Assembly (NCBI RefSeq): GCF_020085105.1
Contig: NC_058053.1
Location: 19,038,888-19,102,887 of the forward strand
Direction: 5' to 3'
Origin: Siniperca chuatsi
Lineage: Eukaryota > Chordata > Actinopteri > Centrarchiformes > Sinipercidae
DNA: 64,000 nt
In this document: positions 13,001 to 22,380 of the stretch, piece by piece
How the letters are laid out: the number at the start of each line of letters is the position of its first letter
Position numbering within the stretch: the first letter of the stretch is position 1
Translations under genes and position numbers: made by a program
The notes under the pieces: generated by a model
The model's input: the letters and a program-made list of their open reading frames with translations, nothing else
Database searches by the model: none
What the model was told of the DNA's origin: nothing

Positions 13001-16000
13001 GGAGGAGAACCTGGCAGTGCTCAGGAGGTGAGGGATCAGCCGTCGCTCTTTCATCTGTAATCAAATTACACGGCAGATGGACTGTGTGAAAACAGCTATC
13101 TCATTATCTATAGAGCTGTGCATCTTTTCTGTGTGTGCCTGCACCAAATCCTTTATTTGGTCTCTCTTTTTGCCTCTCTATTCTCTCTGTCTGCAGGCAC
13201 GTTATGAACGAGCTGCTGGAAACTGAGAGAGCCTATGTGGAGGAGCTGCTCTGTGTATTACAGGTGTTTATTCACTCCACAAAATGTTTATTCTTCTGTC
13301 TTTTACTTGTGGCTAGAATTTCAGGTTGTGTTTTTGTGCGTTACAGGGATATGCCTCTGAGATGGATAATCCAGCAATGGTTCACCTCATCCCCGCTCCT
13401 TTGCAGAACAAAAAGGAGGTTCTGTTTGGCAACATGCCAGAAATCTACCACTTCCACAAGAGGTGAAGGAGCGCCATCTGTCTGTCATTGATGATATCAA
13501 TGCACTGTAGCTTGACATGTTGTTGGCCATCAAAGCTAATCAACACTTAACTTTTTATCTTAATCTTTTCTGTCATTCTTCATCATTTTAACTCTTTCAT
13601 CAATAACATAATTTCGTTGTTTCCAGGACATTTCTGAGGGAGTTGGAGCAGTACACCGACTGCCCAGAGTTAGTTGGAAGGTGTTTTTTAGAGAGGGTGC
13701 GTGAATTACCACGTGAGATTTTTTTTTAATGAGATTTTCAGCACAAAGGTTTCTTAAATACAAATTGTCAAACTGTTTTCACTGTCTTCCTCTAGATGAC
13801 AGACCTGCAGATCTATGAGAAGTACTGTCACAACAAGCCTCGCTCTGAAAGCCTTTGGAGGCAGTGCTCAGACTGCGCCTTCTTCCAGGTGAACAGTCTG
13901 CACCTCCAAGTTTTTAATTAAATGTTCTTTACTGTGTTTTATTTGACACAATTCTTTTCTTTTTTATTTCCTTCAGGAGTGTCAGAAAAAGCTGGAGCAT
14001 AAACTAGGTTTAGATTCGTATCTGCTGAAGCCTGTTCAGAGGATTACCAAATATCAGCTGCTACTGAAGGTATGATACTATCTGTTGGCCGCAAATCAAC
14101 TGGACCATTAAACTGTCTTTTCAGTGAGATTTCTGTTCAGTCATTGAGCTGCATCTTTATTGTGTTTCTGGCTACAGGAAATGCTCAAGTACAGTAAGAG
14201 CTGTGCAGGGACCAATGACCTCCAGGAGGCACTGACGTCCATCTTAGGCATCCTCAAGGCTGTCAATGACTCCATGCACCTCATCGCTATTACAGGATAT
14301 GAGGTGAGACATTAAACAGGACGCAGGCCTATCAATCACAGAACAGATGCTTTATATAGGTCACAGCGTTTGAATATGATATTGTGCAAAAGCCACACTA
14401 ATCTGTGGTGTAGTGTGATGTCCTGGGATAGCACCAAGCAAATTGGATTTCTTGCATGGTCGTCTCAGTCATTTAAAGACCAACAAAGAAGAGGGGATAC
14501 AAAAAGGGAGACAGGAATACTATTACAGTAAAAAGGAAGAAGAAACAAAGTATAAACAGGTCACACATTAATAAACCAAGAATTCAAATAAAGTAAAAAA
14601 TATATAAAAATACAAAACCAAATTAAATACAATAATAATAATACAGTTCCTTTGGTGTTTACAGGTGAAATCAAGTAAGCACATCTGCTGGCTCACCAGT
14701 TGGCCTATTGTCTATTTCACATTAACCACTGCAGTTGTTCTATTGCCTAAATCTAAGAATTTATATAGATTCAGCATGCATAATTAGTACAATGATATAT
14801 TACATAAGTGGTTAAAAACAATGAATGAATAAACAAAGCTGCATGTTTGTCGGTGCAGTTTGCAGCTAGAGGCAATTGTTGGAACAGGGCTGTGTGTAGT
14901 TTTTATGTTAAATTCAGAATTTCACTCTGTGATCACATTATGTACCGAATGAGTCCAAAGGGATAAAAGAGTATCTGATATCATCTTTCTTCTTTCAATT
15001 TGTCACTTCATGAATGATAAAGAGGTTACCACACCTGACAACAGAGAGATGTTTTGGCAAATCAGGCAAATAATTGTGGCCCGTATTGGTGGATTAATCG
15101 ATTAGTCGATTGGTATTTTGATAATCGAATCATCGTTTTAGTCATTTTTTAAAGCAAACACTTACTGATTCCAGCTTCTTGTGAGAATGTGGTACTTTTC
15201 TTTGACCAAAAGTTGTAAAATCCAAAGCTATTCAGTTTACCATCAAGTACAACAAAGAAAACACATTTGAAGACGTCACCTTGGGCTGTGGGAAATTATA
15301 CAGGCCATTTTTCTCTATTTTCTGACATTTTATAGCAGAGAAAATATTATAATAGAGAAAATAATTGGCGGACTAATCGATAATGAAAATAATCATTAGT
15401 TGCAGTCCTAATCTGCTGTATCGGTTTAAATAGACTGAGACATGTAGATCCAGAAATCTGTGACTCCCTTGGAATTTCACTGTCACTTCTTTCATGAAGG
15501 TTGGATGAAGATAAAGGAGGGAAGTGATGTAAGGACTATGAAAGTGCGACAAATTAGACAGGTTTTGTGCTGGGCAAAAGGAAGTGCCTGTCTATATGAG
15601 ACAGTCTTAATATTATATTAGGAGGAACACATATACTTGGGGCAGCTGCTTCCATGAAAATATGGACACATTATTCAGTGGACAGACACTCCAGATGGAC
15701 ACTGGCACAGAACACAAACTAGACAGAAAATAGAAACATCAAATGGAGCAGAGATTGAGTTGTTTAAATATCAAATTATGGCCGCTATACAGTATTTTAG
15801 AACATATGCAGTATGCGGTCGATCAGCTCTATCTAACAGCATCTTTAACTCTCTCCTTTCGCAGGGTAATCTGAGTGAGCTGGGTAAGCTGCTGATGCAG
15901 GGGTCATTCAGCGTGTGGACAGAGCACAAGAAAGGTCATGCCAAGGTTAAGGATCTGGCCCGTTTCAAGCCCATGCAGAGGCACCTCTTCCTCCATGAGA

Positions 16001-19000
16001 AGGCACTGCTCTTCTGCAAGAGGAGGGAGGAGAACGGGGAAGGCTACGAGAAAGCTCCCTCATACAGCTTCAAACAATCTCTGAATGTGAGCACTTCTAC
16101 AGTTGTAAATGTTGCTGCATTTGTCTCTTATACTTCCATCTATTTGTATTCATAAAATGTTTTATAATTTTATCTTGCTATCTTTTTTTAACAGATGAGT
16201 GCTGTTGGCATTACTGAGAATGCAAAGGGAGACAACAAGAAGTTTGAAATCTGGTGCAACTCCAGAGAAGAGGTCTATATTGTTCAGGTACATTAGTCTG
16301 TTGATCTTTTACATTTATTCTTACTGTCAGCAAATCCCATGAAATGACCAAAATCAACAATTAATTGATCTGACTAATAAGTATTGTCTTTAAATCCTCT
16401 GTGCTCAGTCAATCCCTCATCTACGTCCTGGTGCTGTACATTCTCACTTGCTTTTATTAATCTGAGGCTATGGAATTTGTTGACAATAAGAAAAATACAA
16501 AATAACGACAGGGCTTATCCTTAAACTACAATGTGGGTGTGCATATGGATGTCTACCTCCAGGTAACAGTGGTAAGCGTTGTACAGTTTACACTGAGCCT
16601 TTTTTATATTTGTGTCTCTATTTCAGGCGCCAACGGCTGAAGTGAAAACCACTTGGGTAAATGAGATCAGGAAGGTTCTGACAACCCAGCTGGAAGCGTG
16701 CAGAGGTACAGAGAGAGGATGTACTCTAAAACCCATTTCTAAATGTAATATTCACACTAACATCCATGTTTATCCAGAAACTGAAACACTAATATTTGAT
16801 CAGTATTGATTATGAAAGAAAAATCTTTGCAAATGTTCCAACATGGGTGTTTTGAAGTGGTCGTTCGCCCTCTGTGTTTCAAAAGCCAGCCAGCAGAGGG
16901 CACCAGACCAGGTTTTCCAGTTCCCTCCTGTGCTCAGTGGATCAGTGAGTCTCAGGTAAGTCTGTATTCCCCACCTCATTTATTCTCTCACACACTTTAA
17001 AAAGGTGGGGTATGCGATTCCAATCCAATACACGTCTTTGTCAAATTCAACGAATATCTCTTCACAGTCCGCTCTGCGTGTGCGCTGAACAAAAATCTGA
17101 TGTTTGTACACAGCCCTGGCTCTGTAAATGGGAAACAATCAAAGTGGCTCAGGCCGAGCCACACAACACTATTCCAGCCATGATTTGTGTATCAGGTAAA
17201 GTTAAATTACGTGCCCGCAGACATTCAGCTTACTTTCTAGTTTGCCAAGATGTGCTGCTGTTGTGATGTTTGTTATAGCAGCAGGAGAGTTGTGAGTATC
17301 GCTGTCTGGAGCTGGTTTGCTGGCTCTGGGAAACCGTCTCGTCCTCTCTGGCTGTTAGCTTCGCAGCAGCAACTGTAGAGACAGTTTGAACCACAACCTA
17401 GCTAACGTTATTGGTTACATTACCTGCTGTGTCGTTGTTCGCTCTGTATTATGGTATTTGATTTCTCCAGAATTGCATACCCCACCTTTTAAAATGAACA
17501 GTGAGATTTGTGGCAGCCTCTTTAAATTAATCTGTGGATAATCAGGAACAAATTTTGCAGAGGCTGTTGAAGCTTCTTATGCTCCACTTTTGTCTACCCA
17601 CAGTCCATTCAAGTCCGGTCAGAAGAGCTTTAAAAGGGGAGAGGAGAAGAAAGCTGAGCCCTGCAGCCCTGATGCCAACTCCTCTTCTGTACCAAAGCCC
17701 ACAGGAAAAGGTGAGTAGAGAGACTAAGAGACATCCAGTTAGACAGATGAAGCCCTTTTTTTTTTAACAAATCTAACTTTAGCATTTGTAGTGCATGTAT
17801 TGCACAAACTACACTTATTGTGTACCTCTTTGTGATTAACCCATGTCTTAACTTCTGTCTTTTCCACTGAATCATATAACTTTATAACATAACATATAAC
17901 ATTTGCTTAACTTACTTTCTTCCTTCGTTCTTTTTGTCTGACCCGTTTTCTTGCTTTTCCTCCGGGTCAGATGAGGCTGTGACAAGCCCTACCTCAGACA
18001 GAGCTGCTGTGGCTAAAAAGCGCTTTACTTTACAGGGATTCAGTAACCTCAAAGTTCAGAAAGGTAACTGCAAGCCATTGTCAATTTCACATCCAACATA
18101 TCACATCATCTTCTGCATTTGTGAAATGACAAAGTGTATTTCCATTTAGTCAAAATCAAAGAATTTTGTTGAGTCATTTAAAGAATAGACATTTTGGCTT
18201 TCTTGCCAAGAATTAGGTGAGAAGTTAGATAACACTACCATGTCTGTACAGTGACGACAAGACTCGAAAGTTAAAGAATTAGTCTGGCTCATACCTCCCC
18301 ATAAAACCACAATTTGTCATTTTTACACTTTGGTTTTTGTACAGATTAAACAAACAGATAATTTTATTAACATTTTGGACAGAGCCAGGCTAGCTGTGTC
18401 CCCCTCTTTCCATTCTTTATGCTAAGCTAAGCTAAGCTAAGCTAACCAGCTGCTGGCAGTAGCTTAATTTTTACTTTACAGAAAGTGATGTCGATCCTCT
18501 CATTTAACTCTAGACAAGTAGGTTAAGTGAATGAGTGTATTCCCTAAATGTTGAACTATTTATTGGTAGTAGAAGTAATATATTTTAAAGATGTTTTGTC
18601 AGTATGTCAAATACTGCATGCTTCCCTTCACAGAGCCCTCAACTACTGATGATAAAAGTTTTACATTACCCATGATGATCCTCCCGTCACCAGGTATCGC
18701 ACAGCTCTAGACCCTGGTTTTATTCAGTCCAGCACAATGCCCTTTTCATAGCAGGAAAAGCTAAGGTGTTACTAATAACATTTAACTAAGGCTTCATTCC
18801 ATTCAGGTGTCCCAGTAAGCCATGACAGTATGAGACAGCATGCACTATACCAGGACCCTTTATCTGAAGCAGCTAAATGTAATCCAGCCATCATTAATTT
18901 TATTTACACCTGGGCTTTTCCTACTGTGACATGTCAAAATGTGTTCTCTGAAAAAGCCCTGTTGCTGATAACTCTTCGATTCTAAAAGCATCATAACATT

Positions 19001-21734
19001 GAGCTGCATTTTGCAGGTTGTTTGTGAAACTAATTGCTTGTTAGAATTTGTTTTCTACCTCTATTAGTTGTCCTTCCTCAACCTTTCTGATCCAGCTGTT
19101 AGTTCACCATGCGTCTGTCTCATTTTAGTCAAAGCTGAAAATGAACTGTTTACCATGTGACCTTGTCTCATCAAAATTTGCCTTTTGAATGTCAATATTT
19201 TGGTCGTGATTTCTTTCTTGCCTCAACAACCATGCTTGTCCCTCTTTTTTCTTGCTTGATCATAGGATCCCCCTCAAGCCCTGATCACAAGACGAAACGC
19301 CAGAGCGATCCCACACCATTCGGCTTCAAAGGTAGTTAGTCTATTCAACAACAACTGCATACTCCTCCCTGTCTGGTTAGTTGTTCATCCATGATGCCTG
19401 AGCACAGCCTTGGTCTCTAACAATGATTAGTTTAATCGGCTGTAACTGCTGCAGGGTGAGTGACTAGCTGTGTTTCTATTGCCTCCTGTCCCTCAGATGC
19501 AGGTCCTCCCCCCCTCTACCTGAGCAGGGCCAGGTGGTTCAGCACCTCTAGTCTCTTACAGACAAAGTGGAGAGGTACACTGGCACCAGCCGGCTCACGC
19601 TGGCTGTGTGTCGGGCCCACTGTTTCACTACTATAAAGCCTTTTATAGACCGTCTATCTCTCTAGTTTTTGCTTTGCTGCCCCACATCTCCACGTTCCTT
19701 TCAGGCTCAGTGAAAATCATAGAAATACACACTGATATGGAGGGATTTCTGCCTGCTACTATTCCTTTGTGTTGAGTCAGTTTAAAATATGAAGGTGCAT
19801 GCCCGTCTCCCCATTCTTAGTTTTTTGGAAATAGTTGTGGGTTCCTGGGATTAGCTGTTTTTCCTTCTCTGTTCAAAAGAGCTTTTTGTGGTTCTTCCTC
19901 TCACTCTTTCACACTTGTAGATCTCTCACTGCAGGTCACACACATGTTAGACAGCAGCTGAAGCTGAATGTTGCTGTAAACTAAACACCTGTGTTCTTCC
20001 TCTTCCCCTCAGGCTGGAAAAAGGCCTCCCTGTCACTGGATGCCTCAGAGGAGCATGACGGCTATTCCAGTGCCGAGGATCCTCTTAACTCTGACCCAGA
20101 GGACGACAACAGCAAGAAGCTGGTGAGTCACCGTTTGTGACAAACATGTGTCAACCTGTCTGTTCTTGTATTAATCACATTGTGGAGACTAAATATATTT
20201 ACACGATCAAATTCACCTACTCACCTACTATTTTCCCTAAATGGGAGGTGGATCCCACAAGGTAAATGTTGTGCTTTTTTGTTAAATTTAGGGTAGGCTT
20301 GGGCTTAGACATGCAGTGCTTATGATTAAGGTTAAAGTAGGGATTAAATATGTCCCCCAATGGGACAAAAACAAGTCTGTTTGTGTGTGCATAAGTAGTG
20401 CATAAGTGTATGCACAGATTTTTACTTTAAAGACCTTAACAAGACATGAAACTGAAAGGTCTGTTGCTACATGTATATTATTACACATGTAATTATTAGC
20501 AGCTGGATTAGTAAAATGATGATATAATGATCCATTTTACTGATTTGTCCTTTTTGCCCATATAATATACTGTAATTAAGGTTAATGTTAAGTAACTACT
20601 GTGGCATGCCTTTGTTCTGTAGATTTTAACATTTAATCAAATATAAAACACTGTCTAGATTACACATGCATCATACTGGGGGATTTGAAACTACCCTCCT
20701 AAAGCAATTACTGTATGTTTCTTTTTTTATTAACATTTCTAATTTTTCAAGTATGTATTTCTTTCCATCATGGTAGATAAGAGTAAACCACATGTCATGT
20801 ACCACATATGACATTCTACACAGCTAACTTTCCAGTTTTAATAAATGTTTAATAACATATTGTCACCTTATTAAGTTGTTGTTTCATGTCACAAAAAAAA
20901 CTGTTTTTTATTTACACTTCGAGCAGACACATTAGCATTCATTAGGAGTCATGTTTCTGGCCACATGACATTTGTCAGGTTTGGTCTCCACCAACTCCTG
21001 AGGGAAATATCTGGCTCTTTAGCTGCTAAATGTGTGTTTATAAAAATGTGTTCTCCAGCTAGTCGCTAACTTTGTCTGTCTTTTGTTTGGTGCTGGGCAA
21101 CCCCTTTCACATTACATATAGTTATTTGACCCGTTTTAAATAGAAAAATATTGATTCATGCATCTTTAAAGATGACACGTGTTTGGTTTGTCCATCCATA
21201 GCACAAAACATGTTACTGTAACTCTTGATTTGTGTTGACTCGTGTAAATTCTGGCAAAGTGCTCATTTTCTAATTTTAGTATGTATCCTTTTCCGTTTCC
21301 TTATCTCGACTTTGAACAGTGTGCCGGCAAATATACAGTGATGGCTGACTATGAGAAGGGCGGCGCTCAAGAGCTCTCAGTGAAGAGCGGAGAAATGGTG
21401 CAGCTGGTCAAGGAGGAGGATGATGGACAGTGGTGGGAATACAGCCTTATTGATGCTAATGACAAATAAAAATATTATATATTATAGCAGCACTTCTATA
21501 ATAGTACTTTTGTGTGTGTGTGTGTGTGTGTGTGGTCATGCAGGCTTGTACGTAACCTGAGCACTTCTGTCGAGGGCTGGATCACAGCTGCTAACCTTAT
21601 CATGCTCATTGGAAAGTCCAAGTCTTGCCAGTCTCTCACCAGCTCAGGTAATCAAACAAACAATCCCAAATAAAGTGTTTGACACATAAACAATAGCTGT
21701 TAAGGAAGAGTACTACATCTGACATTAACCTTCC

Positions 21735-21769
<35 letters not shown>

Positions 21770-21856
21770 CTAACAGAAGGCAGTGGCTCTGGAAACCTCA
21801 GCACATCGTCCAGCTGCAGTGAGACCTACACAAGCTTCTCTGACATCAAACCCTGA
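1..21856 (+). CDS. mcf2l: mcf2l, Rho-family guanine nucleotide exchange factor (Dbs/Ost), 5' part missing
   Basis: Thirty-one coding exons join into one open frame of 1,110 residues ending at a TGA at 21854-21856. Every junction has GT/AG borders and a matching phase. The order is the end of a Sec14/CRAL-TRIO domain, spectrin-like helices, DH, PH, a Ser/Lys-rich linker and SH3, the layout of vertebrate MCF2L. The family loads GTP onto RhoA/Cdc42-type GTPases at membranes through the DH-PH pair; Sec14 and PH bind lipid. Tell-tale peptides are DRRQDRWAAVK, FGTELAETELPND, QTRPVQPVAPRPEA, KPVQRITKYQLLLKEML and VGITENAKGDNKKFEIW. These fit MCF2L better than MCF2L2, which differs strongly in the DH and PH. 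The start codon and N-terminus lie left of base 1. Whether this is the a or b teleost paralogue cannot be told from the window. Confidence 0.96.
4268..4315 (+). repeat. Teleost repeat fragment (TTTATTAATCCCACAAGGGG)
   Basis: A short match to the 3' end of a common fish retroposon-type repeat. The rest of the element is not recognisable here. Confidence 0.5.
4835..4867. repeat. GT microsatellite
   Basis: An uninterrupted GT tract of about 33 bases in a mcf2l intron. Two GA tracts (about 4190-4208 and 4555-4568) lie nearby. Confidence 0.9.
5170..5512 (+). repeat. Dispersed repeat family A, copy 1
   Basis: Shares GGCACTGTAGTTTTCAG, TTTTTGGACAACAA and the TATATCAGG-TTTGG block followed by poly-T with 26355-26660. 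The order and spacing agree. I do not recognise the family name. Confidence 0.6.
6167..6214. repeat. Perfect 19-bp inverted repeat
   Basis: 6167-6185 and 6196-6214 are exact reverse complements with a 10-base loop. AT-rich, in a mcf2l intron 375 bases before the exon at 6589. Confidence 0.85.
7452..11331 (+). CDS. mcf2l: mcf2l exons for the spectrin-like helical region
   Basis: Exons are 7452-7601, 7713-7837, 8982-9096, 9187-9306, 10091-10282, 10389-10580 and 11172-11331. They encode about residues 118-468 of the window protein, rich in Leu, Glu and Gln in heptad-like spacing, as in the spectrin repeat between Sec14 and DH in Dbs. Conserved landmarks are LLSQLDETERAFDEFW, KLEQCLQLRHFEHNYREV, GIYLLASQPVDKCQS and QTRPVQPVAPRPEA. 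In the family this segment supports autoinhibition and protein contacts. All junctions keep frame. The 7838-8981 and 9307-10090 introns are AT-rich and show no extra coding signal. Confidence 0.94.
12765..13027 (+). CDS. mcf2l: mcf2l linker exons before the DH domain
   Basis: Exons 12765-12826 and 12942-13027 encode a polar, low-complexity linker, including LSEEEENLAVLRR, which leads into the DH domain at RHVMNELLETERAY. The human protein has a linker of different sequence here but the same EEEE-LA-LRRHVM ending. Splice phases 1-0 and 0-2 join cleanly with the flanking exons. The fast-evolving sequence means the exact exon set here may vary between isoforms. Confidence 0.85.
13197..14303 (+). 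CDS. mcf2l: mcf2l exons for the DH (RhoGEF) domain
   Basis: Exons are 13197-13263, 13347-13462, 13627-13696, 13796-13888, 13977-14069 and 14178-14303. Residues ~518-706 of the window protein form the catalytic DH domain. Conserved region 1 (TERAYVEEL), LFGNMPEIYHFHKRTF, LWRQCSDCAFFQECQKKL, and the helix with KPVQRITKYQLLLKEML (conserved region 3) are all intact. This surface binds the switch regions of Rho GTPases and expels GDP. No frame break or missing hallmark residue is seen, so the domain should be active. Introns are short (83-169 bases) compared with the rest of the gene. Confidence 0.96.
15085..15412. mobile_element. hAT-type MITE remnant (ATCGAT-rich family), copy 1
   Basis: The element runs from GGATTAATCGATTAGTCGAT to ATCATTAGTTGCAGTCCTA, the ends of a very common teleost non-autonomous repeat. 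Relatives occur at 24565-24696 and 29186-29529. It lies in the intron before the mcf2l PH exons. Confidence 0.75.
15865..16705 (+). CDS. mcf2l: mcf2l exons for the PH domain
   Basis: Exons 15865-16086, 16195-16287 and 16627-16705 encode residues ~707-838: GNLSELGKLLMQGSFSVW, then RFKPMQRHLFLHEKALLFCK, EKAPSYSFKQSLNMSAVGIT, and the closing helix with WVNEIRKVLTTQLEACR. The Trp of the C-terminal helix, the signature PH residue, is present. In Dbs the PH domain contacts the GTPase directly and aids exchange as well as binding phosphoinositides. The 1,561-base intron before it (14304-15864) carries a hAT-type repeat at about 15085-15412. Confidence 0.95.
16886..20122 (+). CDS. mcf2l: mcf2l exons for the linker between PH and SH3
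   Basis: Exons are 16886-16955, 17604-17710, 17971-18063, 19266-19331, 19497-19574 (cassette, separate entry) and 20013-20122. The first reads ASQQRAPDQVFQFPPVLSG and corresponds to human ASQHRALEQ; its acceptor (AAAAG at 16881-16885) was chosen because only this choice keeps frame and matches the family. The next gives PFKSGQKSFKRGEEKKAE, followed by KKRFTLQGFSNLKVQK, RQSDPTPFGFKG and an acidic Ser-rich stretch, SAEDPLNSDPEDDNSKK. The linker is polar and probably disordered, with likely phosphorylation sites (inference). Isoforms in this part of MCF2L are common in other vertebrates. Confidence 0.87.
17000..17490. mobile_element. Terminal-inverted-repeat element in a mcf2l intron
   Basis: AAAAGGTGGGGTATGCGATT at 17000-17019 matches the reverse complement of 17471-17490 at 19 of 20 positions. 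The 491-bp interior is non-coding but has more CpG than its surroundings. Flanks are A/T-rich (TTTA left, AAAA right), so the target duplication is unclear. It sits between the 16886-16955 and 17604-17710 exons. Confidence 0.8.
18185..18475. repeat. Teleost interspersed repeat (GCTAAGCTAA family), copy 1
   Basis: Contains TTCTTGCCAAGAATTAGG, GACAGAGCCAGGCTAGCTGT and a GCTAA pentamer array near 18420-18443. The same blocks occur at 42060-42425 in rcbtb1. I know this repeat as abundant in perciform genomes. Confidence 0.7.
19497..19574 (+). CDS. mcf2l: mcf2l symmetric cassette exon, 26 codons
   Basis: A 78-base open exon with acceptor CCTCAG at 19491-19496 and donor GTACAC after 19574. It starts and ends in phase 1, as do the exons on both sides, so it can be kept or skipped without changing frame. 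It reads DAGPPPLYLSRARWFSTSSL followed by LQTKWR, inserted between FGFK and GWKKASLSLD. The Arg/Trp-rich, Ser-rich peptide lies just before the acidic linker to SH3. Splicing use is inferred from phase and conserved-looking coding, not from transcripts. Confidence 0.75.
20975..21115 (+). repeat. Dispersed repeat family B, copy 1
   Basis: Contains TCTCCACCAACTCCTGAGGG, AAATATCTGGCTCTTTAGCT and GCTAACTTTGTCTGTC, also found at 43870-44060 in the same order. It lies in the intron before the SH3 exons of mcf2l. Confidence 0.65.
21320..21856 (+). CDS. mcf2l: mcf2l exons for the SH3 domain and C-terminus
   Basis: Exons 21320-21432, 21544-21647 and 21777-21856 encode residues ~1013-1110. SH3 landmarks are KYTVMADYEKGG (ALYDY-like), ELSVKSGEMVQLV, the acidic EEDDGQW and VEGWITAANL. 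The domain is split by an intron exactly at the conserved Trp (TG|G). The tail is Ser/Thr-rich, SGNLSTSSSCSETYTSF, ending SDIKP. Both downstream acceptors are preceded by TG repeats (21511-21534 and 21739-21767), so splice efficiency could vary with repeat length. Confidence 0.93.
21511..21534. repeat. TG microsatellite just upstream of a mcf2l SH3 exon
   Basis: A 24-base TG tract ends 9 bases before the exon starting at 21544, in place of a normal pyrimidine tract. Confidence 0.9.
21739..21767. repeat. TG microsatellite just upstream of the last mcf2l exon
   Basis: About 29 bases of TG repeat followed by TTTCTAACAG, the acceptor of the terminal coding exon. Confidence 0.9.
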
Positions 21857-22380
21857 ACTCTTCAGCACTTCTTCCATCACCAAACTGCCCTCACAAATGC
21901 TAGCATCATGTGGCTATCTGTGCTGTATTGCCAACATCGGTACTCATAAGAATTTTGTCAGGTTTCCACAGAAAGCTGTATTTTTCAGTTTTTAAAATCA
22001 TTCACATGCACCAGTTATTACGATAATGTTATACATGTGCACATGTTATAGATTTCATTGTGGTGCAATTGTGCGGTGAAAATAAATACATCAGACAGTA
22101 ATTTCACAGTATAGTAAAGTGATCTTCCTCTAGCCATACACTTATCTGTATATTTTTTTATGAAGAACAGAGGAATCCCTGTGATTATAATGTAACAGAT
22201 GTATGAATGGGCCAGCGGGACTGATCTCAATCAATGCATCTATTTGTGTTCACATTGAAAGCGGATAAAGATTTGTGATCATATGTGGATGACGGTTGTG
22301 TTCATCTGCACTAATTCACCCGGGAGTTTATAATTCCACTGTTACTGTAAATAAAAAAGAGGGAGCGAAATAAATACGTA
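21857..22380 (+). other. mcf2l: mcf2l 3' untranslated region with candidate poly(A) signals
   Basis: Non-coding sequence follows the TGA. AATAAA hexamers occur at 22081-22086, 22350-22355 and 22369-22374. The paired ones near 22350-22374, in an A-rich stretch, are the most likely 3' end. The true cleavage site is not visible from sequence alone. Confidence 0.55.

Noticed and set aside
18634..18665. Candidate small mcf2l exon after CTTCACAG
   Set aside because: No usable donor in frame, and the flanking exons already join in phase without it.
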